A stretch of DNA of 64,000 nt from Rhodanobacter denitrificans (GTDB taxonomy: Bacteria > Pseudomonadota > Gammaproteobacteria > Xanthomonadales > Rhodanobacteraceae): NCBI RefSeq assembly GCF_000230695.2, contig NC_020541.1:4030001-4094000 (forward strand), read 5' to 3'. Positions 29,278 through 38,305 of this stretch are shown here, in pieces. Both the position numbers and the translations under genes were made by a program. Position 1 is the stretch's first letter. Each line of letters begins with the position of its first letter. A model generated the notes under the pieces. That model was not told the DNA's origin. It worked only from the letters and a program-made list of their open reading frames with translations, and ran no database searches.

Positions 29278-31419
29278 ATGAAAAACAAGACCACGCTCAT
29301 CCGGTCACTGATTCTCGTCGGGCTGCTTGGCGTGGTAGCCGCCTTCTTCGCACTGGGCCTGCAGCATCAGTTCAGTCTGGAGGCGCTGAAGGTCCGGCAG
29401 CACGCGCTGGATGGCTATCGCCAGGCCCATCCGGTATCCCTCGCGGCGGCCTTCTTTCTTGTGTACGTGGCGTTTGCGGCCTTTTCGCTCCCCGCCGCGA
29501 CGTTGCTGACGCTCGCGGGCGGCGCCTTGTTCGGGCTGCTGGAGGGCACGTTGCTCGTATCTTTTGCCTCCAGCATCGGAGCGACACTGGCGTTCCTGGC
29601 CAGCCGCCTCGTGTTCCGCGACGCCGTGCAGCGGCACTTCGGCAAACGCCTGCACGCGATCAACGAAGGCATCCGGCGCGAAGGCGGGTTGTACCTGTTC
29701 ACGCTGCGGCTGGTTCCGGCGATTCCCTTCTTCGCGGTCAACCTGCTGATGGGGCTGACCATGCTGCCAACGCGCACGTTCTACCTGGTCAGCCAGGTCG
29801 GCATGCTGGCGGCGACGGTGGTCTTCGTCAATGCGGGTACGCAGTTGGCCGCGCTGCAATCCATGTCGGGTGTCCTGTCGCCCCGGATGCTCGGATCGCT
29901 TGCGCTGCTTGGCGTATTTCCGCTGCTGTCACGATGGATCGTCGCCCGCATGAAAGCCCGCCGGGCCTATGGGCGCTGGCCGAAACCGAAGCGATTCGAC
30001 CGCAACCTGGTAGTGATCGGCGCGGGTTCGGCGGGGCTGGTCAGTGCTTACATTGCCGCGACGGTACGCGCGAAGGTCACGCTGGTTGAAAAGCAGGCGA
30101 TGGGGGGCGATTGCCTCAACACCGGCTGCGTGCCGTCCAAAGCGCTGATCCATGCCGCCCGGATGGCGGCGCAGACACGTGATGCCGCGCGGGCCGGTGT
30201 GGAGACGGGCCAGGTGCGGATCGATTTCCGGGCGGTCATGGAGCGCGTGCGGAAGGCGGTGGCCACGGTGGCGCCGCACGATTCGATAGAGCGGTACCGT
30301 GCACTGGGTGTCGACGTGCGGCGCGGCCACGCGCGCATCGTGTCGCCCTGGGTGGTGGAAATCGACGGCGAGCCGATCAGCACGCGCGCCATCGTGATCG
30401 CTTCCGGTGCCGAGCCGCTGGTGCCTCCGATTCCAGGCCTGGCCGCTTCGGGCTACCTGACCTCGGAGACGCTGTGGCAGTTGCGTGAACTGCCCCGGCA
30501 TCTGCTGGTACTCGGTGGCGGGCCCATCGGTTGCGAGCTGGCGCAGGCCTTTGCGCGGCTGGGTTCGGCCGTGGTCCAGGTCGAGGCCTTCGACCGTCTG
30601 CTGCTGCGCGAGGACGACGAAGTCTCCGCCTTCGTGCAGGCCCGACTGAACGCCGATGGGGTGGACGTGCGCATCGGCCACAAGGCGGTAGCCGTCGAGC
30701 CCCTCGACGATGGGCATGTGCTGGTGTGTGAGGCTGGAGACCAGCGCGTACAACTGTATTTCGACACGTTGCTGGTGGCGGTGGGTCGCAAACCACGCAC
30801 GGCTGGCCTCGGCCTGGAGGCACTGGGCATCGCTGCCGCGCCCACGGTGCCGACCGACGCGTACCTGGCCACGCTGTATCCCAACATCCATGCCTGCGGC
30901 GATGTCGCCGGCCCGTACCAGTTCACGCACACCGCCGCGCATCAGGCCTGGTATGCCACCGTCAACGCGCTATTTGGCCAGTTTCGCCGCTTCCGCGCCG
31001 ACTACTCGGTCATTCCGGCCGTCACCTTCGTCGATCCCGAGGTGGCGCGCGTCGGCATCAACGAGCGCGAGGCGCGGGAACAGGCGATCGCTTACGAAGT
31101 CACCCGCTACGAACTGGACGAGCTGGATCGCGCCATTACCGAGGATCAGGCGCACGGTTTCGTGAAAATCCTGACCCTGCCCGGCAAGGACCGCATCCTC
31201 GGCGCGACCATCGTCGGCCAGCATGCCGGCGAGATGCTGGCCGAGTTCGTGCTGGCCATGCGCCACGGGCTCGGCCTGAACAAGATTCTGGGCACCATCC
31301 ACGCCTATCCGACCTGGGCGGAGGCGAACAAGTACGTCGCCGGCAACTGGAAGAAGGCGCATGCACCCGAGCGGGTACTGGGCTGGCTGGCGCGCTATCA
31401 CGCCTGGCGGCTGAAGTGA
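29278..31419 (+). CDS. VTT (DedA/TVP38-like) membrane domain fused to a MerA-like flavin oxidoreductase
   Basis: A 713-residue fusion. Residues 1 to about 235 are a VTT/SNARE-associated membrane domain (SLPAATLLTLAGGALFGLLE, then LRLVPAIPFFAVNLLMG). From about 242 it is a class I disulfide oxidoreductase with an FAD fingerprint (LVVIGAGSAGLVSAYIAA), the redox pair in GGDCLNTGCVPSK (about C279 and C284), an NAD(P)-binding region (LLVLGGGPIGCELAQAF) and a dimerisation domain ending HAYPTWAEANKYVAGNW. It lacks an HMA domain and C-terminal vicinal cysteines. A membrane-tethered electron-transfer role is inferred; the substrate is unknown. Confidence 0.88.
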   Translation: MKNKTTLIRSLILVGLLGVVAAFFALGLQHQFSLEALKVRQHALDGYRQAHPVSLAAAFFLVYVAFAAFSLPAATLLTLAGGALFGLLEGTLLVSFASSIGATLAFLASRLVFRDAVQRHFGKRLHAINEGIRREGGLYLFTLRLVPAIPFFAVNLLMGLTMLPTRTFYLVSQVGMLAATVVFVNAGTQLAALQSMSGVLSPRMLGSLALLGVFPLLSRWIVARMKARRAYGRWPKPKRFDRNLVVIGAGSAGLVSAYIAATVRAKVTLVEKQAMGGDCLNTGCVPSKALIHAARMAAQTRDAARAGVETGQVRIDFRAVMERVRKAVATVAPHDSIERYRALGVDVRRGHARIVSPWVVEIDGEPISTRAIVIASGAEPLVPPIPGLAASGYLTSETLWQLRELPRHLLVLGGGPIGCELAQAFARLGSAVVQVEAFDRLLLREDDEVSAFVQARLNADGVDVRIGHKAVAVEPLDDGHVLVCEAGDQRVQLYFDTLLVAVGRKPRTAGLGLEALGIAAAPTVPTDAYLATLYPNIHACGDVAGPYQFTHTAAHQAWYATVNALFGQFRRFRADYSVIPAVTFVDPEVARVGINEREAREQAIAYEVTRYELDELDRAITEDQAHGFVKILTLPGKDRILGATIVGQHAGEMLAEFVLAMRHGLGLNKILGTIHAYPTWAEANKYVAGNWKKAHAPERVLGWLARYHAWRLK

Positions 31420-31628
31420 GCCTGCAGTGATGTATCGAAGCGTCCACCTCCATATGTTCGCCGTTCCGATGCTGCCTGGCGTAGTGGCGGTGAGTGAGCC
31501 GATGCTGCCGAGCGCGTCGACATCTTTGCTCCAGCGTCTTGTGGCGTCGTCGACGAGACTCGTGCAGGACACCATCGACCCGGATCGTTGGCGAATGGCC
31601 CAGGCATAACCAGTGAGGCATATCTAAC

Positions 31629-32609
31629 GTGAACGCTGTTCTTTCTTTGTCACTGCCGTCGTTTGCCCGCTCCCTGCGGGAGCATGGGCTGGCGTTGCCG
31701 CGCCTGCCGCTGGAAATCCTGCAGGTCAACGTCGGCAAGCTGTGCGACCTGGCCTGCCAGCACTGCCACGTCGAGGCCGGCCCAAAACGCACTGAAATCA
31801 TGCAGGCGGCAACCGTTGATCGCATCCTCGAACTGCTGGCTCATGCGCCCGCGGTGCACACGCTGGATCTGACTGGCGGCGCACCCGAGCTCAACCCGCA
31901 TTTCCGCACCCTGGTGCGCGAGGCGCGGGCGCTGGGCAGGACCGTGATCGACCGCTGCAACCTGACCGTGCTGTTTCGTCCGGGACAGGAGGACACCGCC
32001 GAATTCCTGGCCGCGCAGGGCGTCAAGGTGGTCGCTTCGCTGCCGTGCTACAGCAAGGCCAACGTTGAAAAGCAGCGCGGTCAGCATGTGTTCGATCCCA
32101 GCCTGCGCGCCCTGCGCCAGCTCAATGCGCTCGGCTACGGCCACGCCGGCTCCGGGCTGGAACTGGATCTGGTCTACAACCCGCTGGGCGCCAGCTTGCC
32201 CCCGGCGCAGGCGGCACTGGAGACGACCTACCGGCGCGAGCTGGCCGAGCACTTCGGCATCGTGTTCAGCCGTCTGTTCACCATCACCAACATGCCGATC
32301 AAGCGCTTCCTGCATCTGCTGGAACGCGAGGGCCGTTACGAAACCTACATGCGCACCCTGCTCGAAGCGTTCAACCCGCAGGCCGCGCCGGGCGTGATGT
32401 GCCGCAACCTGCTGTCGGTGAGCTGGGACGGCCTGCTGTACGACTGCGATTTCAACCAGGCGCTGGACCTGCCGCTGGGCGGCCGCCAACGCAGCGTGTG
32501 GGATATCGCCAGGCTGGCGGACATCGAGCACGGCCCAATCGTCTTTGCCAATCATTGTTATGGCTGCACCGCCGGTGCGGGCAGCTCCTGTGGAGGATCG
32601 TTGACATGA
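31629..32609 (+). CDS. arsS: Arsenosugar biosynthesis radical SAM protein ArsS
   Basis: Radical SAM enzyme that attaches the deoxyadenosyl group to dimethylarsenite in arsenosugar synthesis. The 326-residue protein has the cluster motif GKLCDLACQHCHVEAGP (CxxxCxxC), LTGGAPELNPHFR after it and the C-terminal cysteine-rich tail FANHCYGCTAGAGSSCGG. The GTG start at 31629 gives a normal N-terminus. It opens a five-gene operon in which each of the first joints overlaps or nearly overlaps; the arsS stop overlaps the arsM ATG. Confidence 0.93.
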   Translation: MNAVLSLSLPSFARSLREHGLALPRLPLEILQVNVGKLCDLACQHCHVEAGPKRTEIMQAATVDRILELLAHAPAVHTLDLTGGAPELNPHFRTLVREARALGRTVIDRCNLTVLFRPGQEDTAEFLAAQGVKVVASLPCYSKANVEKQRGQHVFDPSLRALRQLNALGYGHAGSGLELDLVYNPLGASLPPAQAALETTYRRELAEHFGIVFSRLFTITNMPIKRFLHLLEREGRYETYMRTLLEAFNPQAAPGVMCRNLLSVSWDGLLYDCDFNQALDLPLGGRQRSVWDIARLADIEHGPIVFANHCYGCTAGAGSSCGGSLT

Positions 32610-33676
32610 ACATGGACCTGGAACACGAAATCGGCGGCGCTGCCGAAGAACAGCAATCGGCGGTGCGCAGCTATTACGGCGAAACCCTGCAGTCCAGCAA
32701 CGACTTGCGCACCACGGCGTGCTGCAGCATCGATGCGATACCCGTACACCTGCGCGCGATCCTGGCCCAGTTGCACCCGGAAGTGCGCGACCGTTTCTAC
32801 GGTTGCGGCTCGCCACTGCCGCCGGCACTGGACGGCATGACGGTGCTGGATCTGGGCTGCGGCAGTGGCCGCGATGCCTACCTGATGTCGAAGCTGGTCG
32901 GCGAGCGGGGTCATGTCATCGGCATCGACATGACGGCGCAGCAGCTGGCCGTCGCCGAGCGGCATCGCGACTTTCACGCGCAGGCCTTTGGACATACCCG
33001 TTCCAATGTCACGTTTCATCTGGGCGATCTGGCCGACCTCGCGGCAATCGGCATTGCTGACGCGTCGGTCGATGTGGTGGTATCCAATTGCGTGCTGAAC
33101 CTGGTGCCGGACAAGCGCCGCGCATTTGCCGAGATCCTGCGTGTGCTCAAACCCGGCGGCGAGCTGTATTTCTCCGACGTCTACAGCGACCGCCGGCTGC
33201 CGCGCGAGCTGCGGGCCGATCCGGTATTGCTCGGTGAATGCCTGGCCGGCGCGCTGTACGTGGAGGATTTTCGCCGCCTGCTGGGCGAACTCGGCGTGGC
33301 CGACGCGCGGGTGTGCGCGCGCGGCCCGATCGCACTGACCGACGAGGCGATCGAGCAAAAGATCGGTTTTGCCCATTTCGAGTCGATCACCTGGCGCGCT
33401 TTCAAGCTGCCGCTGGAGGATCGCTGCGAGGACTACGGCCAGTCCGCGACCTACCTCGGCACAATACCGACGCATCCGCACCGGTTCGTGCTGGACGACC
33501 ATCACCTTTTCGAAAACGGCAAGTCGTTGCGGGTCTGCGGCAACAGTGCCGACATGCTGGCCGGCAGTCGTTACGCGGCGCATTTCCTTTTCCACGGCGA
33601 CAAGCAGCGGCACTTTGGCCTGTTCGATTGCGCCCCGGCCGCAGCGGCGACGACCACATCGGCAAGCTGCTGCTGA
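32606..33676 (+). CDS. arsM: Arsenite S-adenosylmethionine methyltransferase ArsM
   Basis: Methylates As(III) stepwise. The 356-residue protein has the ArsM N-terminal segment SAVRSYYGETLQSSNDLRTT followed by ACCS, the SAM-binding motif VLDLGCGSGRDAYLMSKLVG and the cysteine-containing VVSNCVLNLVPDK that binds arsenite. The tail ends TTSASCC, an extra vicinal cysteine pair. It supplies dimethylated arsenic to ArsS. The ATG overlaps the arsS stop as ATGA. Confidence 0.94.
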   Translation: MNMDLEHEIGGAAEEQQSAVRSYYGETLQSSNDLRTTACCSIDAIPVHLRAILAQLHPEVRDRFYGCGSPLPPALDGMTVLDLGCGSGRDAYLMSKLVGERGHVIGIDMTAQQLAVAERHRDFHAQAFGHTRSNVTFHLGDLADLAAIGIADASVDVVVSNCVLNLVPDKRRAFAEILRVLKPGGELYFSDVYSDRRLPRELRADPVLLGECLAGALYVEDFRRLLGELGVADARVCARGPIALTDEAIEQKIGFAHFESITWRAFKLPLEDRCEDYGQSATYLGTIPTHPHRFVLDDHHLFENGKSLRVCGNSADMLAGSRYAAHFLFHGDKQRHFGLFDCAPAAAATTTSASCC

Positions 33677-33677
33677 G

Positions 33678-34406
33678 ATGCTCATGGACAGTTGTCATCC
33701 CGCTGCCCCGCACGCGTCGATACGCTCTCTGTCGGTTATCGTGCCGTTGGCACCCGGGGAAACCGAATGGCATGGGTTGCTGCAACAGCTGACCTCGCTG
33801 CCGATGGACAGCGAAGTGATTGTGGTGCGTGCCGATGATGAATCGTGGCCGGCCCCGGCAACGTGGCCGATGCACCTGCGCTATCGGGAGTGCCACTGTA
33901 AGCCGGGGCGTGCCCGGCAACAGAACCTCGGTGCCCGGCTCGCCACTGGCCACTGGCTGTGGTTCCTGCATGCCGATTCGCGTCTGCGGGAAGACAGCCT
34001 GCGTGAACTGCAGCGGTTTCTGGCGGAAGGGGGCGATGCGCTGGGATGGTTCAAGCTCGCGTTTCGCCGCGATGGACCTCGCTGGACCGCGCTGAACGCA
34101 GCAGGCGCCAATTTGCGCGCCCGCTGGCTGGGGCTACCGTTTGGTGATCAGGGGTTTGTGTTGCCCAGGCACTGTTTCGAGACCTTGCACGGCTTTGATG
34201 AACAGGCATGTTACGGCGAAGATCACCTGCTGGTATGGGCCGCGCGCCATGCCGGACTGCCACTTCGCTGCCTTCCTGCGTCGCTGGAAACCAGTGCGCG
34301 CAAATATGCGCAGCACGGTTGGCTAACCACCACACTCAGGCATTGGTGGTTGACCGTGGCGCAAGCATGGCCGGCATGGCGCGCGACGCACAGGGCAAGG
34401 ACATGA
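33678..34406 (+). CDS. Family 2 glycosyltransferase of the arsenosugar cluster
   Basis: A 242-residue GT-A glycosyltransferase of the group associated with arsenosugar operons. It has SIRSLSVIVPLAPGETE at the N-terminus, LWFLHADSRL (the nucleotide-sugar metal-binding region) and FGDQGFVLPRHCFETLHGFD with an acidic acceptor motif following. The ATG at 33678 starts 1 nt after the arsM stop. It probably acts on the ribosyl-arsenical made by ArsS, though the exact sugar transfer is unproven. Confidence 0.85.
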   Translation: MLMDSCHPAAPHASIRSLSVIVPLAPGETEWHGLLQQLTSLPMDSEVIVVRADDESWPAPATWPMHLRYRECHCKPGRARQQNLGARLATGHWLWFLHADSRLREDSLRELQRFLAEGGDALGWFKLAFRRDGPRWTALNAAGANLRARWLGLPFGDQGFVLPRHCFETLHGFDEQACYGEDHLLVWAARHAGLPLRCLPASLETSARKYAQHGWLTTTLRHWWLTVAQAWPAWRATHRART

Positions 34407-35095
34407 CGGCGGCACTGGCCATCTTCGTCAAGACGCCGGGGTTGTCGCCGGTGAAGACACGGCTGGCGGCCACGCTGGGTACGGATGACGCCACCCGCTT
34501 TTATCGGCTTGCCGCCGCAGCCACGGCTGCCGTCGCGCAAAGCTGCCAGCCGCCACTCACACCGTATTGGGCGATTGCCGAGGCCGGCCCGGTGGCCTCG
34601 GCCGCATGGCATGACTTTGCGCAGCTGGAGCAGGGTGAAGGCGATCTTGGTGAACGGCTAGCTCGCATCTACGCTGCACTGCAGGCACGTCATGGCCGGG
34701 TGTTGCTGATCGGCGCCGATGCCCCTCAGCTGACACCAGCCATGCTGCTGGCCGCATTGGCAGCGCTGCACGACACGGACAAGCCTTTCGTGCTCGGCGA
34801 AGCCAGCGATGGCGGCTTCTGGTTGTTCGGCGGTCGGGTGCCCATCCCGAGCACCGTCTGGCTCGGTGTGCGCTATTCACAGCCCGATACCGCCATGCAG
34901 TTGCGCAGCGCCTTGGCGGCGTACGGTCATCTTGCCACTTTGCCCATGCTCACGGATGCCGACAACGCAGCGGATTTGCCTGTGCTCATCCAGGTATTGG
35001 CGTCATTGCCCAACATCATGCCGGCGCAGCGCACGCTGTACGACTGGCTACTCGCCGTCACCGATCACGCCTTGTTGGAAAGAACCTCAGCATGA
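34403..35095 (+). CDS. DUF2064 glycosyltransferase of the arsenosugar cluster
   Basis: A 230-residue nucleotidyl/glycosyltransferase-like protein (DUF2064, CobY/MobA-like fold). It has LAIFVKTPGLSPVKTRLAAT at the N-terminus, VLLIGADAPQLTPAMLLAAL and EASDGGFWLFGG. It is one of the paired transferases typical of arsenosugar operons. Start ATG 34403 overlaps the previous stop as ATGA, and its own stop overlaps the next ATG in the same way. Confidence 0.87.
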   Translation: MTAALAIFVKTPGLSPVKTRLAATLGTDDATRFYRLAAAATAAVAQSCQPPLTPYWAIAEAGPVASAAWHDFAQLEQGEGDLGERLARIYAALQARHGRVLLIGADAPQLTPAMLLAALAALHDTDKPFVLGEASDGGFWLFGGRVPIPSTVWLGVRYSQPDTAMQLRSALAAYGHLATLPMLTDADNAADLPVLIQVLASLPNIMPAQRTLYDWLLAVTDHALLERTSA

Positions 35096-36183
35096 CTCTT
35101 GTTCTGTTCATCTCCGTATTGCTGCTGGCAGCGACCAATGGTGCCAACGACAACTTCAAGGGAGTGGCCACGCTTTACGGCAGCCGAACCGTGGGGTACT
35201 GGACTAGCCTTGGTTGGGCCAGCATCACCACGCTGGCTGGTTCGTTGGGTTCGGTCTATCTCGCACAGGGGTTGCTCAAGGCCTTCACCGGCGCAGGACT
35301 GGTACCTGCCGACATCGCAGCGCAGACCAGCTTCGCACTGGCCGTGGCGGGCGGGGCTGCCATCACGGTCGCCTTGGCATCATGGCGCGGGATGCCGATC
35401 TCGACTACGCATGCGCTGGTTGGTGCGATGAGCGGCGCCGGGCTGGTCGCCGCCGGCATGGACGCGCATTTCGGGTCACTGGGCAGGAGCTTCCTACTAC
35501 CGCTGCTGGCCAGTCCGCTGATTGCCGTCATCCCTGCATTCCTCAGTGCCCCGCTGCTGCGCCGGCTGGTGGTGCGCGCAGAACGGAAACGCATCGACTG
35601 TTTGTGCATTGCTCAAGGCACGATCACCACGCCCGATGGCCTGATGATGCGCGAGACAGCCGTGCTGCGCACCGGCAGTACGACCGAATGCGGCGGCAGC
35701 GATACACGCACGCTCATGCGTTTCGATGCTACCCGCCAAATCGATACGCTGCATTTCCTGCTCGCGGGGGCAGTAGGGTTTGCGCGCGGACTCAATGACA
35801 CACCGAAGATTGCTGCCTTGTTGTTGCCCATCGCGATGCTCGATAGCCACGCAGCCGTGCTCGCCGTGGCGATTGCGATGTTGCTTGGTGGGTTGCTTGG
35901 CGCACGCAGGGTCGCCCGTACCATGAGCGAAAAAATTACGGATCTGGATCTTGGTGCCTCGCTTGCAGCCAGCCTGACCACCAGCCTGTTGGTCAGTACA
36001 GCGAGTTTCAACGGCCTTCCAGTATCGACAACTCATGTCGCTGTGGGGGCGCTGGCAGGCGCCGGTGCCAGCGGACGGAGCGGGGTGAATCGCAGAGTGA
36101 TCACTGACATTGCACTGTCGTGGGTGGTCACCTTGCCGGTCGGGGCGCTCTTCGGAGCGATCCTCTATGCGTGGGTGCGTTGA
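35092..36183 (+). CDS. Inorganic phosphate transporter, PiT family
   Basis: A 363-residue membrane permease with the two PiT repeats: ATNGANDNFKGVATLYGSRT with SWRGMPISTTHALVGAMSGA, and the second half GFARGLNDTPKIAALLLP with FNGLPVSTTHVAVGALAGAG. PiT carriers take up phosphate and can also take up arsenate. It is the last gene of the arsenosugar operon (ATGA overlap), so it may supply phosphate during arsenate stress or move arsenic species. No terminator is clear after it. Confidence 0.92.
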   Translation: MTLVLFISVLLLAATNGANDNFKGVATLYGSRTVGYWTSLGWASITTLAGSLGSVYLAQGLLKAFTGAGLVPADIAAQTSFALAVAGGAAITVALASWRGMPISTTHALVGAMSGAGLVAAGMDAHFGSLGRSFLLPLLASPLIAVIPAFLSAPLLRRLVVRAERKRIDCLCIAQGTITTPDGLMMRETAVLRTGSTTECGGSDTRTLMRFDATRQIDTLHFLLAGAVGFARGLNDTPKIAALLLPIAMLDSHAAVLAVAIAMLLGGLLGARRVARTMSEKITDLDLGASLAASLTTSLLVSTASFNGLPVSTTHVAVGALAGAGASGRSGVNRRVITDIALSWVVTLPVGALFGAILYAWVR

Positions 36184-36479
36184 GCCCTCTTGCTCGGCGA
36201 GTAGCCAGAAGGGCTGGATTGGAGGTTGGGCATGTAATGCCCCAGCTGAATTACTGGGTCGACGCCGTGCAGCACCACGAAGGTCGGCTCTCCCACGCGG
36301 CAGTGTTCTTCACGGGCGGCTTCCCGTGCGCGCTTGGTCGCCGGACCAAGCTGCGGTCGTAGTGCATCACGGTGCCCAGGCTGTGACACCTGAAAGTGTC
36401 ACATAAACTGTCACATGGCCTGTTTTGAGCTTCATGGAGTGGCAGGATGCCATCGGGGAAGGCAAGGCGAAAACAAAAA
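36184..36479. other. Gene-free region with TGTCACAT repeats next to tRNA-Met
   Basis: About 300 nt between the phosphate transporter and the tRNA-Met terminator with no credible coding frame. It contains an inverted repeat GTGACAC (36383-36389) and GTGTCAC (36396-36402) and a direct repeat of TGTCACAT (36397-36404 and 36409-36416). Repeats of this kind beside a tRNA 3' end could be integrase arm sites, which would fit the candidate island boundary. That is speculative. Confidence 0.4.
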
Positions 36480-36500
36480 AGCCCATGAAATTCATGGGCT
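36480..36500 (-). terminator. Intrinsic terminator of tRNA-Met
   Basis: Inverted repeat AGCCCATGAA/TTCATGGGCT at 36480-36500. On the minus strand it is followed by TTTTTTG and further Ts. It lies 17 nt beyond the tRNA 3' end. Confidence 0.8.
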
Positions 36501-36517
36501 TCTCTGCAAAATACGAA

Positions 36518-36594
36518 TGGTGGCTATGGGTGGACTCGAACCACCGACCCCAGCATTATGAGTGCTGTGCTCTAACCGGCTGAGCTACATAGCC
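36518..36594 (-). tRNA. tRNA-Met (CAT)
   Basis: A 77-nt cloverleaf on the minus strand. The acceptor stem GGCTATG pairs with CATAGCC, the D-arm is GCTCAGCCGGTTAGAGC, the anticodon loop CTCATAA gives anticodon CAT, the T-arm contains GGTTCGAGTCC, and CCA is encoded. Elongator methionine type. Its last 17 nt recur at 7786-7802. Confidence 0.96.
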
Positions 36595-36776
36595 TTGGGG
36601 GAACCCGCCATGCCGGCATCGGAACGATGCGGGCGGGGCGCGGCAGTTTAGTCGGGTAGCCCGGCAGGTTCAAGCCCGCCGCTTGCCGCTGCTTCGCGCG
36701 CTGTGGTTGAATCGGCGGCAGGAGCTCCGCTGCGGTCTTGCCGGCCATGCCGCGCCGTTCGGCCCCAGGAGGCGAC

Positions 36777-37337
36777 ATGATTGATGTAGATGGCTATCGT
36801 CCGAATGTCGGTATCGTGCTGCTGAACGCGGACGGCCGGCTGTTCTGGGCGCGCCGGATCAATCGCGACGGCTGGCAGTTCCCGCAGGGCGGCATGCGCT
36901 CGGACGAGACGCCGCTGGAGGCGATGTACCGCGAGCTGGAAGAGGAGACCGGGCTGGCCGCGCACCATGTCGAGGTGATCTGCGCCACGCACGGCTGGCT
37001 GCGCTATCGCCTGCCGAACCGTTACGTGCGCCATCACCAGCGGCCCACCTGCATTGGCCAGAAGCAGGTCTGGTTCCTGCTCAAGCTGGTCGGCGACGAG
37101 GATGCGCTGAAACTGGATGCCAGTGAGAAACCGGAGTTCGACCTGTGGCGCTGGGTCGACTTCTGGTACCCCGCCGCACACGTGGTCAACTTCAAGCGGC
37201 AGGTCTACGAGCGGGCGCTGCGCCACTTCGCGCCACTGGTCGAGGATCTGTTCGGCGTCCAGCTGGGCAGCCTGCCGCCGCGCGACGAGGCCGGCAGCCC
37301 GCCCACCGGGCCGCGCGACGGGCGTGCCGCCGCCTGA
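36777..37337 (+). CDS. rppH: RNA pyrophosphohydrolase RppH (Nudix)
   Basis: Removes pyrophosphate from 5' ends of mRNA and so starts decay. The 186-residue protein opens [20 protein letters not shown] and contains the Nudix box [20 protein letters not shown] and [13 protein letters not shown], typical of RppH. The start ATG at 36777 follows AGGAGGCGAC. The C-terminus has a Pro/Gly/Arg-rich extension beyond the core domain. Located upstream of the iron genes bfd and bfr. Confidence 0.96.
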   Translation: MIDVDGYRPNVGIVLLNADGRLFWARRINRDGWQFPQGGMRSDETPLEAMYRELEEETGLAAHHVEVICATHGWLRYRLPNRYVRHHQRPTCIGQKQVWFLLKLVGDEDALKLDASEKPEFDLWRWVDFWYPAAHVVNFKRQVYERALRHFAPLVEDLFGVQLGSLPPRDEAGSPPTGPRDGRAAA

Positions 37338-37366
37338 ACCGATTGTCGCAGCCGACCGGTCGATTG

Positions 37367-37386
37367 TTGACAATCATTCGCATTCG
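37367..37386. promoter_or_regulatory. Possible Fur-binding site upstream of bfd
   Basis: TTGACAATCATTCGCATT resembles the Fur hexamer array (consensus GATAATGATAATCATTATC). It sits 17-36 nt before the bfd start and overlaps a possible -35 (TTGACA). Control of bacterioferritin-associated ferredoxin by Fur is well known in related bacteria. The match is partial and judged by eye. Confidence 0.5.
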
Positions 37387-37402
37387 CGTTGCAATGCGCG
37401 CC

Positions 37403-37600
37403 ATGTACATCTGCATGTGCAACGCCGTCACCGACCACACCATCCGCCGCGAGGCGGCCGATGGCGTGCGCACCTTCGCCGAACTGCAGGCCCGCACCGG
37501 CTGCTCGGACTGCTGCGGCTGCTGCGAGCAGGAAGCACGCGCCACATTCGACCAGGCCTTGTCGCAAGTCACCTGCCGGCTGCCACTGGCCGCCGCCTGA
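37403..37600 (+). CDS. bfd: Bacterioferritin-associated ferredoxin
   Basis: Small [2Fe-2S] protein that reduces iron in bacterioferritin for release. The 65-residue protein has the BFD pattern MYICMCNAVTDHTIRREAAD and then TGCSDCCGCCEQEA, giving the four cluster cysteines plus extra ones. A start at 37394 (MRAMYIC) is also possible. It lies upstream of bfr and behind a Fur-like site, consistent with iron-limited induction. Confidence 0.93.
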   Translation: MYICMCNAVTDHTIRREAADGVRTFAELQARTGCSDCCGCCEQEARATFDQALSQVTCRLPLAAA

Positions 37601-37728
37601 GCCTCGCCTTCCGCGGTGTCGTGCGGGTGGGGGCCTCCTGCCGTACGCAACCCTTGTCGCTTCCCGATTCCAGCCGCCGCGACGCCGAGTTTGTATAGTC
37701 GGCACTGTCTTCGAGCGGAGTGGAAGTC

Positions 37729-38199
37729 ATGAAGGGTGATGCCAAGGTCATCGGGTTCCTCAACAAGGTGCTCTACAACGAACTGACCGCGATCAACCAG
37801 TATTTCCTGCATAGCCGGATGCTGAAGAACTGGGGTTACGCCGAACTGGCCGAGCACGAGTACAAGGAATCGATCGAGGAGATGAAGCACGCCGATCATC
37901 TGATCGAACGCATCCTGTTCCTCGACGGCCTGCCGAACCTGCAGCACCTGGGCAAGCTGCGCATCGGTGAGAATGCGCTGGAGTCGCTGCAGGGCGACCT
38001 GGAGCTGGAACTGGCGGCGGTAAAGGATCTGCGCGAGGCGATCGCCTGCAGCGAAGGCGTCGCCGACTACGTCAGCCGTGACCTGTTCAAGGACATCCTG
38101 CACGACGAGGAAGCCCACATCGACTGGCTGGAAACCCAGTTCAGCCTGGTCAAGGACATTGGCGCAGAGCGCTACCTGCAGAGCAAGCTGCAAGGCTGA
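37729..38199 (+). CDS. bfr: Bacterioferritin
   Basis: Iron-storage 24-mer with ferroxidase centre and interface heme. The 156-residue protein begins [20 protein letters not shown] and keeps the ferroxidase ligand regions [29 protein letters not shown] (with the heme-binding Met) and [12 protein letters not shown]. The ATG at 37729 follows GCGGAG; an in-frame GTG at 37720 is less likely. Standard length for the family. Confidence 0.97.
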   Translation: MKGDAKVIGFLNKVLYNELTAINQYFLHSRMLKNWGYAELAEHEYKESIEEMKHADHLIERILFLDGLPNLQHLGKLRIGENALESLQGDLELELAAVKDLREAIACSEGVADYVSRDLFKDILHDEEAHIDWLETQFSLVKDIGAERYLQSKLQG

Positions 38200-38305
38200 G
38201 CCGCGCGATCACCTGTCCATCGACGGCACGCCGAAGCGTGTCCCCGTTCCTTGACGCTTTTGTCACGCCGGGGCTATACCTCTGGTTTTCCCCGGAACGC
38301 GCCGC

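Noticed and set aside
36184..36220. An intrinsic terminator after the arsenosugar operon (GCCCTCTT...AGAAGGGC)
   Set aside because: The arms pair imperfectly and no T-run follows.
36165..36389. Short frames on both strands after the phosphate transporter gene
   Set aside because: No recognisable protein, poor starts, and overlap with the transporter's 3' end. Treated as a gene-free region.
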